Source: an uncultured Pelagimonas sp. (GTDB lineage: Bacteria; Pseudomonadota; Alphaproteobacteria; Rhodobacterales; Rhodobacteraceae). From it: 64,000 nt of DNA. The first letter of the stretch is position 1, and the number at the start of each line of letters is the position of its first letter. The stretch is from NCBI GenBank assembly GCA_947499735.1, contig CANMPP010000001.1, positions 1,612,001-1,676,000 on the forward strand, read 5' to 3'. The notes under the pieces are model-generated. The model worked only from the letters and a program-made list of their open reading frames with translations, was not told the origin of the DNA and searched no databases. The position numbers and the translations under genes were made by a program. Below are positions 8,821 to 17,918 of the stretch, piece after piece.

Positions 8821-9798
8821 TCAATCTGTTTTCAAAACGAATGAGCGTTTTTCGGGATCCCCGGGAAAGACGCGCCCTGTTTCCATGGACTGGAACATGT
8901 GTTTGAAAATCAGACCCGGCTCGCCCACGGTCTGACCATACCCGAAATAATTATGCCCATCTGGCATGTCATATTTCAGGTTCACATTGTCGCAATCCAC
9001 CTCATAGATATTGCGCGGCACTTCATCCATGTCCTCAGGACCTGTATGGCCTAAACGACGCGAAGCAACCCCGTTCTTCAGGTTCACCGCCTTACTGGCC
9101 CGCAGCGCCAAATCATCTGACGCGTGATAGACCACCACATTGCGCGAGGCATGGGAAATCAATTCCCCCGGTTCGCCTTTATGCAGTGTTTCATTCACCA
9201 CATCAGCCGCCGCCATAAACGTATTGCGGAAAATCATCGGAATGCCATGGGGCAGATCATGGCGATGGGATTCCACCAAAGTCTGGCGCAGAACACGGTT
9301 GCCCATGGAATGGGACAACATGTTGATCCGTTTAAGGCAGGGCGGCACATCTTCCTGACCCTCATCCTGCGTGCGCCATTTCAGAAACTTACCCAAAACC
9401 CGCGCGAATGACACGCCGCTGAGATCCGCCGAACGTTGGTCATCCCAATAATCGCCAACCACCCCAAGATCATTGTCACAAGGCCAAATCAGAGGCACGA
9501 CCAGAACCTCTTTTTCTTTTTCGCCATTACACAGTTTTTGCAGCGCCGCAGTTTGTTCAAAAATCTTCTCTGGCAATGTGTTGAACCCATGCAGGTAGAT
9601 CAAAATTTGGCGGTAGGAGCTGTCTTTTAAACGTTGCAAAAAGGCCTGACTGCCGATTTCTGTATGTGCCTCGCCGTCACCTTTTTCGCAAAAGAACACG
9701 GAATTGCTGGCCGCATTGTTCCTGAGGTCAAAGGTAAAGTTTCGCCCGACACGGGTTCGAATGCTCTGTGTTGGAAATCTGTTGGTGACAAACAGCAT
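8821..9798 (-). CDS. Alpha/beta hydrolase of the DUF900 type
   Basis: A 325-aa protein beginning MLFVTNRFPTQ, the typical opening of DUF900 hydrolases. ILIYLHGFNT is the oxyanion/His-Gly strand, and NMLSHSMGNRVLRQTL carries a GxSxG-like nucleophile elbow (HSMGN). A late DGHNYFGYG could supply the catalytic His. There is no signal peptide. GGAG precedes the ATG at 9798, which decides the start over one 13 codons upstream. The family is poorly characterised, with predicted esterase or lipase activity. It is convergent with hisE. Confidence 0.78.
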   Translation of the reverse strand: MLFVTNRFPTQSIRTRVGRNFTFDLRNNAASNSVFFCEKGDGEAHTEIGSQAFLQRLKDSSYRQILIYLHGFNTLPEKIFEQTAALQKLCNGEKEKEVLVVPLIWPCDNDLGVVGDYWDDQRSADLSGVSFARVLGKFLKWRTQDEGQEDVPPCLKRINMLSHSMGNRVLRQTLVESHRHDLPHGIPMIFRNTFMAAADVVNETLHKGEPGELISHASRNVVVYHASDDLALRASKAVNLKNGVASRRLGHTGPEDMDEVPRNIYEVDCDNVNLKYDMPDGHNYFGYGQTVGEPGLIFKHMFQSMETGRVFPGDPEKRSFVLKTD

Positions 9799-9883
9799 AA
9801 ATATACTCCTGAAAAATAGGTTTGATAAAATATGCAAACCTTATCAGATCGCACCTATCCATAGAAGATATTAATCTTAAATT

Positions 9884-10330
9884 TCACACCAGTTCCGTAC
9901 GTAGCGCCCCACCAAACAAACGTGGATAGTCAATTTTAGGGCAGCGATCCATAATGACGGTTTTTCCAGCCCCCCGCCCCAAATCCGCCGCCCCCTCATG
10001 TGTGATGCCCAGCTGCATCCAAATCACTTGGAGATTTGGCAAATGGGCAAGCGCGGCCTCAACAACTGGTGGCACGTCAGAAGATTTGCGAAAAATATCA
10101 ACCATGCCGACATCCTTTGGACAGTCCGCAAGCGAAGAACGGATCGTTTCGCCCCACAGCATCTTTCCCGCATGGCCGGGATTGATCGGAATCACGCGAT
10201 ATCCACGCTCAACAAGAAATGCACCAACCCGATGACTGGCACGATCCGGTTTGAGGGATGCACCGACCAGAGCGATCACGCGGGTCTGCTTAAAAATATC
10301 CCTTAAGATCAAATCACTATCGAAACTCAT
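9884..10330 (-). CDS. CoA-binding domain protein
   Basis: A 148-aa single Rossmann-like CoA_binding_2 domain (YccU family). Signatures are VIALVGASLKPDRASHRVG near the N-terminus, GYRVIPINPGHAGKMLWGE, VDIFRKSSDVPPVVEAAL and VIWMQLGITHEGA, and the C-terminal VIMDRCPKIDYPRLFG. Members resemble the CoA-ligase domain of succinyl-CoA synthetase without catalytic parts; the role is unproven. It is a single gene divergent from the GNAT gene. Confidence 0.88.
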   Translation of the reverse strand: MSFDSDLILRDIFKQTRVIALVGASLKPDRASHRVGAFLVERGYRVIPINPGHAGKMLWGETIRSSLADCPKDVGMVDIFRKSSDVPPVVEAALAHLPNLQVIWMQLGITHEGAADLGRGAGKTVIMDRCPKIDYPRLFGGALRTELV

Positions 10331-10407
10331 TTTATTCCCCTGCGCAAATATTGCCCCCTAGACTAATCATCGATAGCGTCGCGGGCGAGACTAAATTGGA
10401 CAGACAC

Positions 10408-10875
10408 ATGCCTTTCACAATCCGCCCTGCCACATCTGATGATGCAAACCCGATGTCCACAATGCTGTTCGCCCTAAGCGCAATTGGAAAACGTGGATTG
10501 CCCAGTGATGCGGCATGGGTGTTGGAAAACTACATTGAACACCCCGATAAGATCAGCTGCGCATTGGCCGTATCTGGGGATGGCGAAGTTCTTGGATTGC
10601 AGTCGCTGCGTTTGGCACGCCCCGACAACCCCTATGGCACACCGCCGGGCTGGGCGACTATTGGAACCCATGTGCACCCCGATGCGGCAAGACAGGGCAT
10701 CGGCAAAGCCCTGTTCGCCACAACACTGGCAGCCGCCCAAAAAAACACCGTCCCAGCAATCGATGCAAAGATTGGAACCGCAAACGCTGGCGGGTTGGCC
10801 TATTACAGCTCGATTGGCTTTGTTGCCAACCCAGATGCCAATGATGAAGGCCGCAAAGTATTCTGGCTGCGCTAA
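10408..10875 (+). CDS. GNAT family N-acetyltransferase
   Basis: A 155-aa acetyltransferase. MPFTIRPATSDDANPM is the standard first strand, and the acetyl-CoA pyrophosphate loop is HPDAARQGIGKALFATTL (R/QxxGxG/A). AYYSSIGFV is the usual motif B. The acceptor is unknown. The ATG at 10408 is chosen because the fold begins there. rlmJ follows 40 bases downstream on the same strand. Confidence 0.9.
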   Translation: MPFTIRPATSDDANPMSTMLFALSAIGKRGLPSDAAWVLENYIEHPDKISCALAVSGDGEVLGLQSLRLARPDNPYGTPPGWATIGTHVHPDAARQGIGKALFATTLAAAQKNTVPAIDAKIGTANAGGLAYYSSIGFVANPDANDEGRKVFWLR

Positions 10876-10915
10876 TTCGCTTGCCACCGCGGTCTTGCAG
10901 GCCTATTGCCGCGGT

Positions 10916-11716
10916 ATGCTTTCATATCAACACGCTTTTCATGCCGGAAATCTGGCCGATGTTCACAAACATGCGCTGCTCGCATGGATGCTGGACTATC
11001 TCACGCGCAAGGACAAACCTTTGTCCTATATCGAAACCCATGCTGGGCGTGCTCTTTATGATCTGTCAGGGGCAGAGGCGCAAAAAACCGGAGAGGCGGC
11101 ACAAGGCATCACAAAAGTCGGCGATTGGTTTAAAGCCGATCATCCTTATGCGAAAGCGCGTGACGCAGTCACAAAAACACACGGATCGCACGCCTATCCC
11201 GGGTCTCCTTTGATCGCTGCCAATCTGTTGCGCGCCAATGACAGCCTGCATTTGGCCGAATTGCATCCCGGTGAATTCAGCGCCCTGCGTGATACGGTTC
11301 GCGCGCAAGCAAAGGCCAAACCGATTCAGTATAAGCTGTATCATCAGGATGGTGCCGAACTGGTACAGAGCCTATGCCCCCCGACCCCACGCCGTGGTTT
11401 GCTGCTGATCGATCCGCCCTGGGAAGTGAAAACAGATTACGACACTTGGCCACAGGCCATTGGCCAACTGGCCACCAAATGGAATGTTGGAATTATCGCG
11501 CTGTGGTATCCAATTTTGGCCAATGGCACGGATCGCGCCATGGTCGCGTCCCTTCAAAAAACGCATCCCGATGCATTGATACATGAAGTGCGCTTTTCCC
11601 CAGCCAAGAAAGATCACGGCATGGTCGGATCCGGCATGTTCATTCTGCGCCCGCCTTACGGGATTGATGCGGAATGTTCGCGACTATCTCGCCATTTTTC
11701 CAAACTTGGACATTAA
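10916..11716 (+). CDS. rlmJ: 23S rRNA (adenine-2030-N6)-methyltransferase
   Basis: A 266-aa RlmJ. The N-terminus MLSYQHAFHAGNLADVHKH is diagnostic of the family. The catalytic NPPY-type motif appears as LLLIDPPWE, and the SAM-binding regions are around SYIETHAGRALYDL and LAELHPGE. It methylates A2030 of 23S rRNA before full assembly of the subunit. The ATG lies 40 bases after the GNAT stop. Length matches the family (about 260-280). Confidence 0.95.
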   Translation: MLSYQHAFHAGNLADVHKHALLAWMLDYLTRKDKPLSYIETHAGRALYDLSGAEAQKTGEAAQGITKVGDWFKADHPYAKARDAVTKTHGSHAYPGSPLIAANLLRANDSLHLAELHPGEFSALRDTVRAQAKAKPIQYKLYHQDGAELVQSLCPPTPRRGLLLIDPPWEVKTDYDTWPQAIGQLATKWNVGIIALWYPILANGTDRAMVASLQKTHPDALIHEVRFSPAKKDHGMVGSGMFILRPPYGIDAECSRLSRHFSKLGH

Positions 11717-11900
11717 AGCGAATCCCAGTTTTGTGACACTCTTGCGACAAAGTGGGAAATTGATTCAAAACGGATCATTGCCAAAGCCCACAGGGCTTAT
11801 AGACTGATGTTCTATTTGAATTGCGCGCCCTAGGACATCACCAAGTCTTTGGGCGTCGCTCAGAATTTGGCATCCGCTTTAGAGATTTGGGGAGGAATTA

Positions 11901-12344
11901 ATGTTTGAGCGAATCCTATCATTGTTGGCACCCGGCCAATCAAAAGCCGAGCCCCTACCCGAACCTGATGCGCGCATGGCTCTTGGTGCATTGCTGGTCC
12001 GAGTGGCCATGGCTGATGAGATCTATCTGTTTGAAGAAATCGAACAAATCGACCGCATTCTGGCAACAGCATATGATCTACCCGCTTTAGAAGCCGCCCG
12101 CCTGCGGGCAACATCCGAAAAATTAAACGCTGCAACCGCGGGATATTCGACGGAAGACTTGGCTGGTTTGATCCGAGAATCTGTTGATTATGAGCATCGC
12201 CGCGAAACGGTCGCCGCATTATGGCGCGTGGTTCAGGCCGATGGGTTCACCCATGACAGCGAGGCGCAATTGGTGTCTCTTGTTCAACAGCAATTGGGTG
12301 TTTCCCAGGAAGACAGCAATGCGGCCAAAGAAGCGGTTGCATAA
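11901..12344 (+). CDS. TerB-like protein 1
   Basis: A 147-aa protein with a TerB/tellurite-resistance-type helical domain. The core is ARMALGALLVRVAMADEI near residue 30, followed by IEQIDRILATAYDL and a second half RRETVAALWRVVQADGF. The repeated ADE/ADG acidic turns are the family's putative metal sites. GGAGG stands before the ATG. A paralogue follows 82 bases later. No other tellurite genes are nearby, so a resistance role cannot be claimed. Confidence 0.85.
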   Translation: MFERILSLLAPGQSKAEPLPEPDARMALGALLVRVAMADEIYLFEEIEQIDRILATAYDLPALEAARLRATSEKLNAATAGYSTEDLAGLIRESVDYEHRRETVAALWRVVQADGFTHDSEAQLVSLVQQQLGVSQEDSNAAKEAVA

Positions 12345-12426
12345 CCTGATTGCGTGCGAGCGCTAACATAAAATTTTGATCCATTCGCACCTTGCGAGCC
12401 CGATTCAATTATCACATATAGATCAT

Positions 12427-12864
12427 ATGTTTGGAAATTTACTCGCACAGCTGACACAGCCCAAGCCTGAACCTTTTACAGACAGCGACGCACGACTTGC
12501 GCTGTGTGCGCTGCTTGTTCGCATTGCACGTGCGGACGAAGATTATAGCAGCAGCGAAAGCGCCAAGATCGACAAGATCCTGATGCAGCGTTACGGGCTG
12601 TCTCCGTTTGAAGCGACCCAGCTGCGCGGCGACGCAGAGAAACTGGAACAGGACGCCCCTGATACGATCCGTTTCACAACAGCGATCAAAGAAGCCGTGC
12701 CTTTCGAAGAGCGCATGAGCGTTGTCGTCGCCTTGTGGCAGGTCGTCTTGGCAGATGGGGAACGCGATCCAGAAGAAGATGCGCTTTTGCGTATGGTCTC
12801 CAGCTTTTTGGGCCTATCCGACATGGACAGCGCACGCGCACGGCAAACGGCCCAAAAGTCCTAG
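12427..12864 (+). CDS. TerB-like protein 2
   Basis: A 145-aa paralogue of the preceding gene, sharing layout and motifs: DARLALCALLVRIARADED, SAKIDKILMQRYGLSPFEA, and ERMSVVVALWQVVLADGERD. It begins MFGNLLAQLTQ at 12427, parallel to MFERILSLLA in the first copy; the 17 codons upstream are not conserved. The second acidic turn (ADGERDPEEDALL) is richer in potential metal ligands than in copy 1. The pair is a tandem duplication that has diverged strongly. Confidence 0.85.
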   Translation: MFGNLLAQLTQPKPEPFTDSDARLALCALLVRIARADEDYSSSESAKIDKILMQRYGLSPFEATQLRGDAEKLEQDAPDTIRFTTAIKEAVPFEERMSVVVALWQVVLADGERDPEEDALLRMVSSFLGLSDMDSARARQTAQKS

Positions 12865-13001
12865 TGCCCGATTTATCGCGCCCTGCTGACCCGCTAAGAG
12901 TTTGAGCGCGCCTGAAATTACCACCTAAATTTGTTGTGCAAGCGCTTGCGCTACAAGGAAGTCGTTGGTTACACCAGTTTGAAACCAGCATTTGGTGACC
13001 C

Positions 13002-14372
13002 ATGGCACGTCTTGAACAGCCTTCTCTAGCGGATTCGCTGGAAACCCACCCCGAGATAAAATCTCTGCGCATTGCTGTCGCAGATCTAAACGGTATCGCA
13101 CGCGCCAAGCGCATCCCAGCATCCCTGGGTGCAAAACTGGATAGCTCGGCAATCCAGATGCCTTATTCTGCGTTGAATGTGGATGTCTGGGGCACCGATA
13201 TCGAAAACAGTCCACTTGTTTTTGAAAGCGGTGACGCGGATGGCGTCTTGAAGATAACGGAACGTGGCCCGATCCCTATGCCATGGCTGTCGACACCGGC
13301 AGCATTGATTCCGTGTTGGATGTTTGATGCGGATGGCACCCCTTTTGACGTAGACCCGCGTCACGCATTGGATCAGGTGCAAAACCGGATAAAGGCCCAG
13401 GGGTTAACCGCCGTTATTGGGGTGGAGCTGGAATTTTATCTGTGTGACGACAGTAAATTGTCAAAAACCGGCGCCATCTATCCACCGCAAATTCCCGGGA
13501 CAGGGCAGCATCGCCGCGCGGGTGATGTGCTGTCCTTGGCTGCTCTTGATGGGTTTGATGATTTCTTTTCAGACCTATACGCGGCCAGTGATGCAATGGG
13601 CATTCCGGCGGATACAGCTACATCAGAAAGCGGGGTCTGTCAGTTTGAAATCACGCTGACACATCAGGCGGATGCCTTGCGGGTGGCAGATGATATCTAT
13701 CTGTTCAAAATGCTGACCAAAGGTTTGGCGCGCAAACATGGTTTTGCCGCCAGTTTTATGGCCAAACCCTATGAGCAGGATGCCGGCAATGGGTTACACA
13801 TGCATTGCTCGCTGTTGGATGAGAATGGCAAAAACATCTTTGACAGCGGCGATGATCTGGGCAGCGCCGCCCTTGGACACGCGATCCAAGGTGGTTTGGA
13901 AATGATGGGTGATTGCGGATTGATCTTTGCACCCCATGCGAATTCCTATGCCCGTTTGGTCCCCGGTGCGCATGCCCCTACAGGCATATGCTGGGGGTAT
14001 GACAATCGTACGGTCGCTCTGCGTGTGCCCGCAGGCCCACCGCAGGCGCGCAGGATCGAACACCGCGTCGCAGGCGCCGATGTTAATCCCTATCTTGCGA
14101 TCGCTGCGATGTTGGGAGGGATGTTAAATGGGCTAGAGGACGCGATTGATCCCCCTGCCCCAATCACCGGCAATGCCTATGAGCAAGACATGCCAAATAT
14201 GCCGATTGACTGGGACACGGCCCATACCCGTGCGGCCAACAGCCCTCACTTGGCCCGCATTTTTCCTGCTGACTTGCTGCGCTATTTGCTGGATACAAAA
14301 CAGCAAGAAATGAAGGCTATGACAGAACGCGACCATTCTGATCATTTGGCAGATTACCTTGACATCGTCTAA
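13002..14372 (+). CDS. Glutamine synthetase-family ligase 1 (PuuA-like)
   Basis: A 456-aa GS-fold protein. The catalytic signatures are present: GVELEFYL (metal Glu), SESGVCQFEI (second metal site), NGLHMHCSL (HxH), WGYDNRTVALRVP (ATP/phosphate Arg) and RIEHRVAGADVNPYLAI (distal Glu and Arg). Length and the spaced motifs fit gamma-glutamylpolyamine or glutamylamide ligases better than housekeeping GlnA: there is no Tyr adenylylation motif. The substrate amine is unknown. A GATase gene follows after 51 bases and a second GS-like gene after that, all on one strand. Confidence 0.88.
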   Translation: MARLEQPSLADSLETHPEIKSLRIAVADLNGIARAKRIPASLGAKLDSSAIQMPYSALNVDVWGTDIENSPLVFESGDADGVLKITERGPIPMPWLSTPAALIPCWMFDADGTPFDVDPRHALDQVQNRIKAQGLTAVIGVELEFYLCDDSKLSKTGAIYPPQIPGTGQHRRAGDVLSLAALDGFDDFFSDLYAASDAMGIPADTATSESGVCQFEITLTHQADALRVADDIYLFKMLTKGLARKHGFAASFMAKPYEQDAGNGLHMHCSLLDENGKNIFDSGDDLGSAALGHAIQGGLEMMGDCGLIFAPHANSYARLVPGAHAPTGICWGYDNRTVALRVPAGPPQARRIEHRVAGADVNPYLAIAAMLGGMLNGLEDAIDPPAPITGNAYEQDMPNMPIDWDTAHTRAANSPHLARIFPADLLRYLLDTKQQEMKAMTERDHSDHLADYLDIV

Positions 14373-14423
14373 ATTAGCGCGCGCCTTGTCAAACAAGACA
14401 CGCAAAACCAAAACAGGTGACTT

Positions 14424-15107
14424 ATGAAAATCGGCATTCTGCAAACCGGCCTCGTTCCAGAGGAAATGGCAGCAGACCATGGGCAATATTCAGATATTTT
14501 CGCGCGATTTCTGGAGCATCATGACTTTACGCATGAAACATGGTCCGTGGTATCAGGCGACTTTCCTGAAAATGCAGACACATGTGACGGGTGGCTGATC
14601 ACAGGGTCACGGCATGGTGCCTATGAAGATTGGCCATGGATCCCCCCGCTGGAAACACTGATCCGTGACATCATTGCGGCCAAACGCCCTTTGATCGGTG
14701 TGTGTTTTGGCCACCAAATCATCGCGCAGGCCCTTGGTGGGACTGTTGTGCAATTCGACCAAGGCTTTGCAACAGGCCCGCAAGTTTATGACTTTCCAAC
14801 CGGTCAGAAAACAATTCATGCGTGGCATGGCGATCAGGTCATTTCCCCACCAGAAGGCGCCGAAACTATCGCGCGAAACGATTTCTGCGCGCATGCCGCA
14901 CTGCTTTATCCGGGCAAGGCCTTTACAATCCAACCGCATCCAGAATTTGAAGATGGTTTCATTCATGGCCTGCTGGATCACCGGGCCTCTGGCACCATTC
15001 CGCCCGAACAAATCGCGCAGACGCGGGCCAATATGGGTACGACATTGGACAGTTCCGACATTTTGACCCAGATGGCGCGTTTCTACCGGGAAGGACAGAT
15101 CGCATGA
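14424..15107 (+). CDS. Class I glutamine amidotransferase-like protein
   Basis: A 227-aa GMP-synthase-type GATase domain. The nucleophile is in PLIGVCFGHQIIAQALGG, and the His-Glu partner is in FTIQPHPEFEDG. ITGSRHGAYEDWPW is the oxyanion segment. Between two GS-like ligases, it may hydrolyse a gamma-glutamylated product or supply ammonia; this is inference. Its stop overlaps the next gene by four bases (ATGA), so the two are translated together. Confidence 0.9.
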   Translation: MKIGILQTGLVPEEMAADHGQYSDIFARFLEHHDFTHETWSVVSGDFPENADTCDGWLITGSRHGAYEDWPWIPPLETLIRDIIAAKRPLIGVCFGHQIIAQALGGTVVQFDQGFATGPQVYDFPTGQKTIHAWHGDQVISPPEGAETIARNDFCAHAALLYPGKAFTIQPHPEFEDGFIHGLLDHRASGTIPPEQIAQTRANMGTTLDSSDILTQMARFYREGQIA

Positions 15108-16465
15108 CAAACTGGATGGACCGACTACCCGACGCAGCGCATACATATTTGAACGGCAACAGGCTGGATGAAGTAGAATGCATCATCTCTGACCTGCCCG
15201 GCATCGCCCGCGGCAAAGCGGTACCCGCCAGCAAATTCAGCCGGCAAGATTACTTTTATCTTCCCGACTCGATCTTCTATCAGACCATTACCGGCGATTG
15301 GGGCGAAGCGGCTCCCGAAGATGAGGGGTTTATCGAACGCGACATGATCCTGCGCCCTGATATGGACACGGCCAGCGCCGCACCATGGACCGGCGATTGG
15401 ACACTGCAAGTCATCCATGACGCCTATAATCGCAATGGCGAACCTGTCCCCTACAGCCCACGCAATGTTTTGAAACGGGTTGTAGAGATGTATCGTGAAC
15501 GCGGGTTAACCCCTGTCGTGGCGCCCGAAATGGAATTCTATCTTGTGGCCCGCAACATCGATCCAGGGCAGGAAATCAAACCTATGATCGGGCGTTCAGG
15601 ACGACCCGCCGCCGCACGGCAGGCCTATTCCATGACCGCCGTGGATGAATTTGGTCCTGTGATTGATGACATCTATGACTTTGCAGAACATCAAGGGTTT
15701 GAAATCGACGGCATCACGCAAGAAGGCGGTGCCGGGCAGTTAGAAATCAACCTGCGTCACGGTGATCCTGTGAAACTGGCCGATGAAGTGTTTTATTTCA
15801 AACGCCTGATCCGCGAGGCCGCTTTACGTCATGATTGTTTCGCAACCTTCATGGCCAAGCCCATTCCGAATGAACCGGGATCGGCCATGCATATCCATCA
15901 CTCGGTGTTGGATGCCAAAACTGGCAAAAACATTTTCACCGCTGAAGACGACAGCACCACCGATGCATTTCATCACTTTATCGGCGGCTTACAGACACAT
16001 CTACCCAGTGCGATCGCTGTTATGGCCCCATACGTGAACTCCTACCGCCGCTATGTGAAAGATCATGCAGCACCGATCAATTTGGAATGGGCCCGCGACA
16101 ATCGCACCACCGGCATTCGCGTTCCCCTGTCCCCGCCGACTGCACGACGGATTGAAAATCGGTTGGGCGGGATGGACTGTAACCCCTATCTTGGGATCGC
16201 TGCGTCACTGGCATGTGGCATCTTGGGCCTGGAACAGAAATGTGCGCCAAGCTTGGAATTTAAAGGCGATGCCTATGAAGGAGAGGGCGATATCCCCCCT
16301 GTTCTGGGACAGGCACTAGAACTGTTTGATGCCGCGGATGATCTGCATCGTATTTTGGGCCGTGAATTTGCAAGGGTATATGGCATCGTGAAGCGGACAG
16401 AATACGAAGATTTTCTGCAGGTGATTTCACCTTGGGAACGCGAACATCTTTTGTTGAATGTCTGA
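15104..16465 (+). CDS. Glutamine synthetase-family ligase 2 (PuuA-like)
   Basis: A 453-aa GS-fold protein, a distant paralogue of the gene at 13002. Visible: APEMEFYLVA, QEGGAGQLEINL, GSAMHIHHSVL, WARDNRTTGIRVP and RRIENRLGGMDCNPYLGI. The first metal-binding segment and the ATP Arg are intact, so it should be active. It resembles gamma-glutamylputrescine synthetase-type enzymes. It overlaps the GATase gene by four bases. Two GS-like ligases flanking a GATase suggest a pathway acting on two amines or two successive steps. Confidence 0.88.
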   Translation: MTNWMDRLPDAAHTYLNGNRLDEVECIISDLPGIARGKAVPASKFSRQDYFYLPDSIFYQTITGDWGEAAPEDEGFIERDMILRPDMDTASAAPWTGDWTLQVIHDAYNRNGEPVPYSPRNVLKRVVEMYRERGLTPVVAPEMEFYLVARNIDPGQEIKPMIGRSGRPAAARQAYSMTAVDEFGPVIDDIYDFAEHQGFEIDGITQEGGAGQLEINLRHGDPVKLADEVFYFKRLIREAALRHDCFATFMAKPIPNEPGSAMHIHHSVLDAKTGKNIFTAEDDSTTDAFHHFIGGLQTHLPSAIAVMAPYVNSYRRYVKDHAAPINLEWARDNRTTGIRVPLSPPTARRIENRLGGMDCNPYLGIAASLACGILGLEQKCAPSLEFKGDAYEGEGDIPPVLGQALELFDAADDLHRILGREFARVYGIVKRTEYEDFLQVISPWEREHLLLNV

Positions 16466-16610
16466 GCCATCCAAGCTCGATCAAGAATGACATAAAAACC
16501 ACAAACGTCAGCTGATTTGCGCCATTTCATGCCGCTGCATCAGATGGGGGTTTTATTGCTTTCCGCTCTATATTAAGTTTTATGGAATCTTAAATTCAGG
16601 ATTTTGAAAT

Positions 16611-17822
16611 ATGCAAGACTTGCCCAACATGCATGACGCGGATGCAATCCCTGCCGAAGCGCGTTCTGAGATCGACCGCCTGTTCGCCACCGGCGATCTA
16701 TTTCGCTACCATGCACCTGAAAACGCACCTGTTTCCGTAGTTGAAGCAGAGTTCGCCGCCCTACTCGGCGCGAAATATGCGGTCGCTGTGTCCTCTTGTT
16801 CTGCCGCGCTTTTCCTATCGCTGAAATCGCTTGGCCTGCCACGCGACGCCCGGGTTATGGTTCCCGCGTTCACATTTGCCGCTGTACCATCTGCTGTCAT
16901 ACATGCGGATTGCATTCCGGTTCTTTGCGAAATTGGAGAAAATTACAGGATCGACCTGACCGATTTTGAAGCCAAAATCGACGATGTAGATGCCGTGATC
17001 ATCTCGCATATGCGCGGCCACACATCCGACATGGACGCCATCATGGCCCTATGCGATGCACGTGACATCCCGGTTGTCGAGGATGCCGCACATAGCCTTG
17101 GCACAGTCTGGAACGGCCGAAATATCGGAACAATCGGCAAAATCGGCTGCTTCTCGTTTCAATCCTACAAGATGGTCAATGCAGGCGAAGGCGGCATTCT
17201 GATAACCGATGATGCCGAGCTGGCAGCACGCGCGGTGATCATGTCTGGTGCCTATGAACACAACTGGAAAAAACACATGCTGCGCGGTGACAATAGCGCC
17301 GATCTGGAAGACGCTTTTGCCAAATGGCAGAACAAGCTGCCGCTTTACAATCAGCGCATGTCGAACCTGTCTGCTGTCGTAATTCGCCCCCAACTGCCAT
17401 TGCTGGCAAAACGCGTGGAAGACGGTCGCCGCAACCACGACCATACAGCCAAACTGATTGACCAAAGCCCGTGGATCACCGTGCCCGCGCCACTAGCTGG
17501 CGAAAGCCGTGCTCCAGATAGCTTGCAATTTAACCTAACCGGGATGAGCGATGCTGACGTCCATGCATTCGTATCAGCCGCCGCCGCAGAAGGCGTCAAG
17601 GTTCAGGTGTTTGGCATGTCCACAGACAATGCCCGTGCATTCTGGAACTGGGAATTTTTGCCAGAGAGACGTGAATTGCCCCAAACACGCTCCATGCTGA
17701 TGCGCGCCTGCGACACCCGGCTACCTGCACGTCTCACGATAGAACAATGCGAAAAGGTTGCCGATATCCTGACCGGTGCCGCTGTAGCAGTTATGTCAAC
17801 CACACGCGCATATGGGACATAG
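16611..17822 (+). CDS. DegT/DnrJ/EryC1/StrS-type aminotransferase
   Basis: A 403-aa PLP-dependent fold-type I protein. The Schiff-base Lys is K187 in CFSFQSYKMVNAGEGG, the cofactor Asp is in VVEDAAHSLG, and SSCSAALFLSLKSLG holds the phosphate-binding Ser/Thr turn. Relatives make aminosugars or transfer amino groups to keto groups in secondary metabolism. It lies 145 bases after the GS-like gene on the same strand, so it may belong to that cluster. Substrate unknown. A strong terminator follows. Confidence 0.88.
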   Translation: MQDLPNMHDADAIPAEARSEIDRLFATGDLFRYHAPENAPVSVVEAEFAALLGAKYAVAVSSCSAALFLSLKSLGLPRDARVMVPAFTFAAVPSAVIHADCIPVLCEIGENYRIDLTDFEAKIDDVDAVIISHMRGHTSDMDAIMALCDARDIPVVEDAAHSLGTVWNGRNIGTIGKIGCFSFQSYKMVNAGEGGILITDDAELAARAVIMSGAYEHNWKKHMLRGDNSADLEDAFAKWQNKLPLYNQRMSNLSAVVIRPQLPLLAKRVEDGRRNHDHTAKLIDQSPWITVPAPLAGESRAPDSLQFNLTGMSDADVHAFVSAAAAEGVKVQVFGMSTDNARAFWNWEFLPERRELPQTRSMLMRACDTRLPARLTIEQCEKVADILTGAAVAVMSTTRAYGT

Positions 17823-17852
17823 GGCCAAGCCCCATACCTAAATGGAAATAAA

Positions 17853-17879
17853 AAAACCCGCCAATCAGGCGGGTTTTTT
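17853..17879 (+). terminator. Rho-independent terminator, probably bidirectional
   Basis: A stem AACCCGCC/GGCGGGTT with a five-base loop, flanked by A6 on the left and T6 on the right. It can end the aminotransferase transcript on the plus strand and the CTERM gene transcript on the minus strand. Confidence 0.88.
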
Positions 17880-17918
17880 AAAAATCTGTCGCTTATATCA
17901 AGCAGATGCTTTTTTATA

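Noticed and set aside
11901-12864. Tellurite resistance operon
   Set aside because: Only TerB-like domains; no TerC/D/E or other ter genes.
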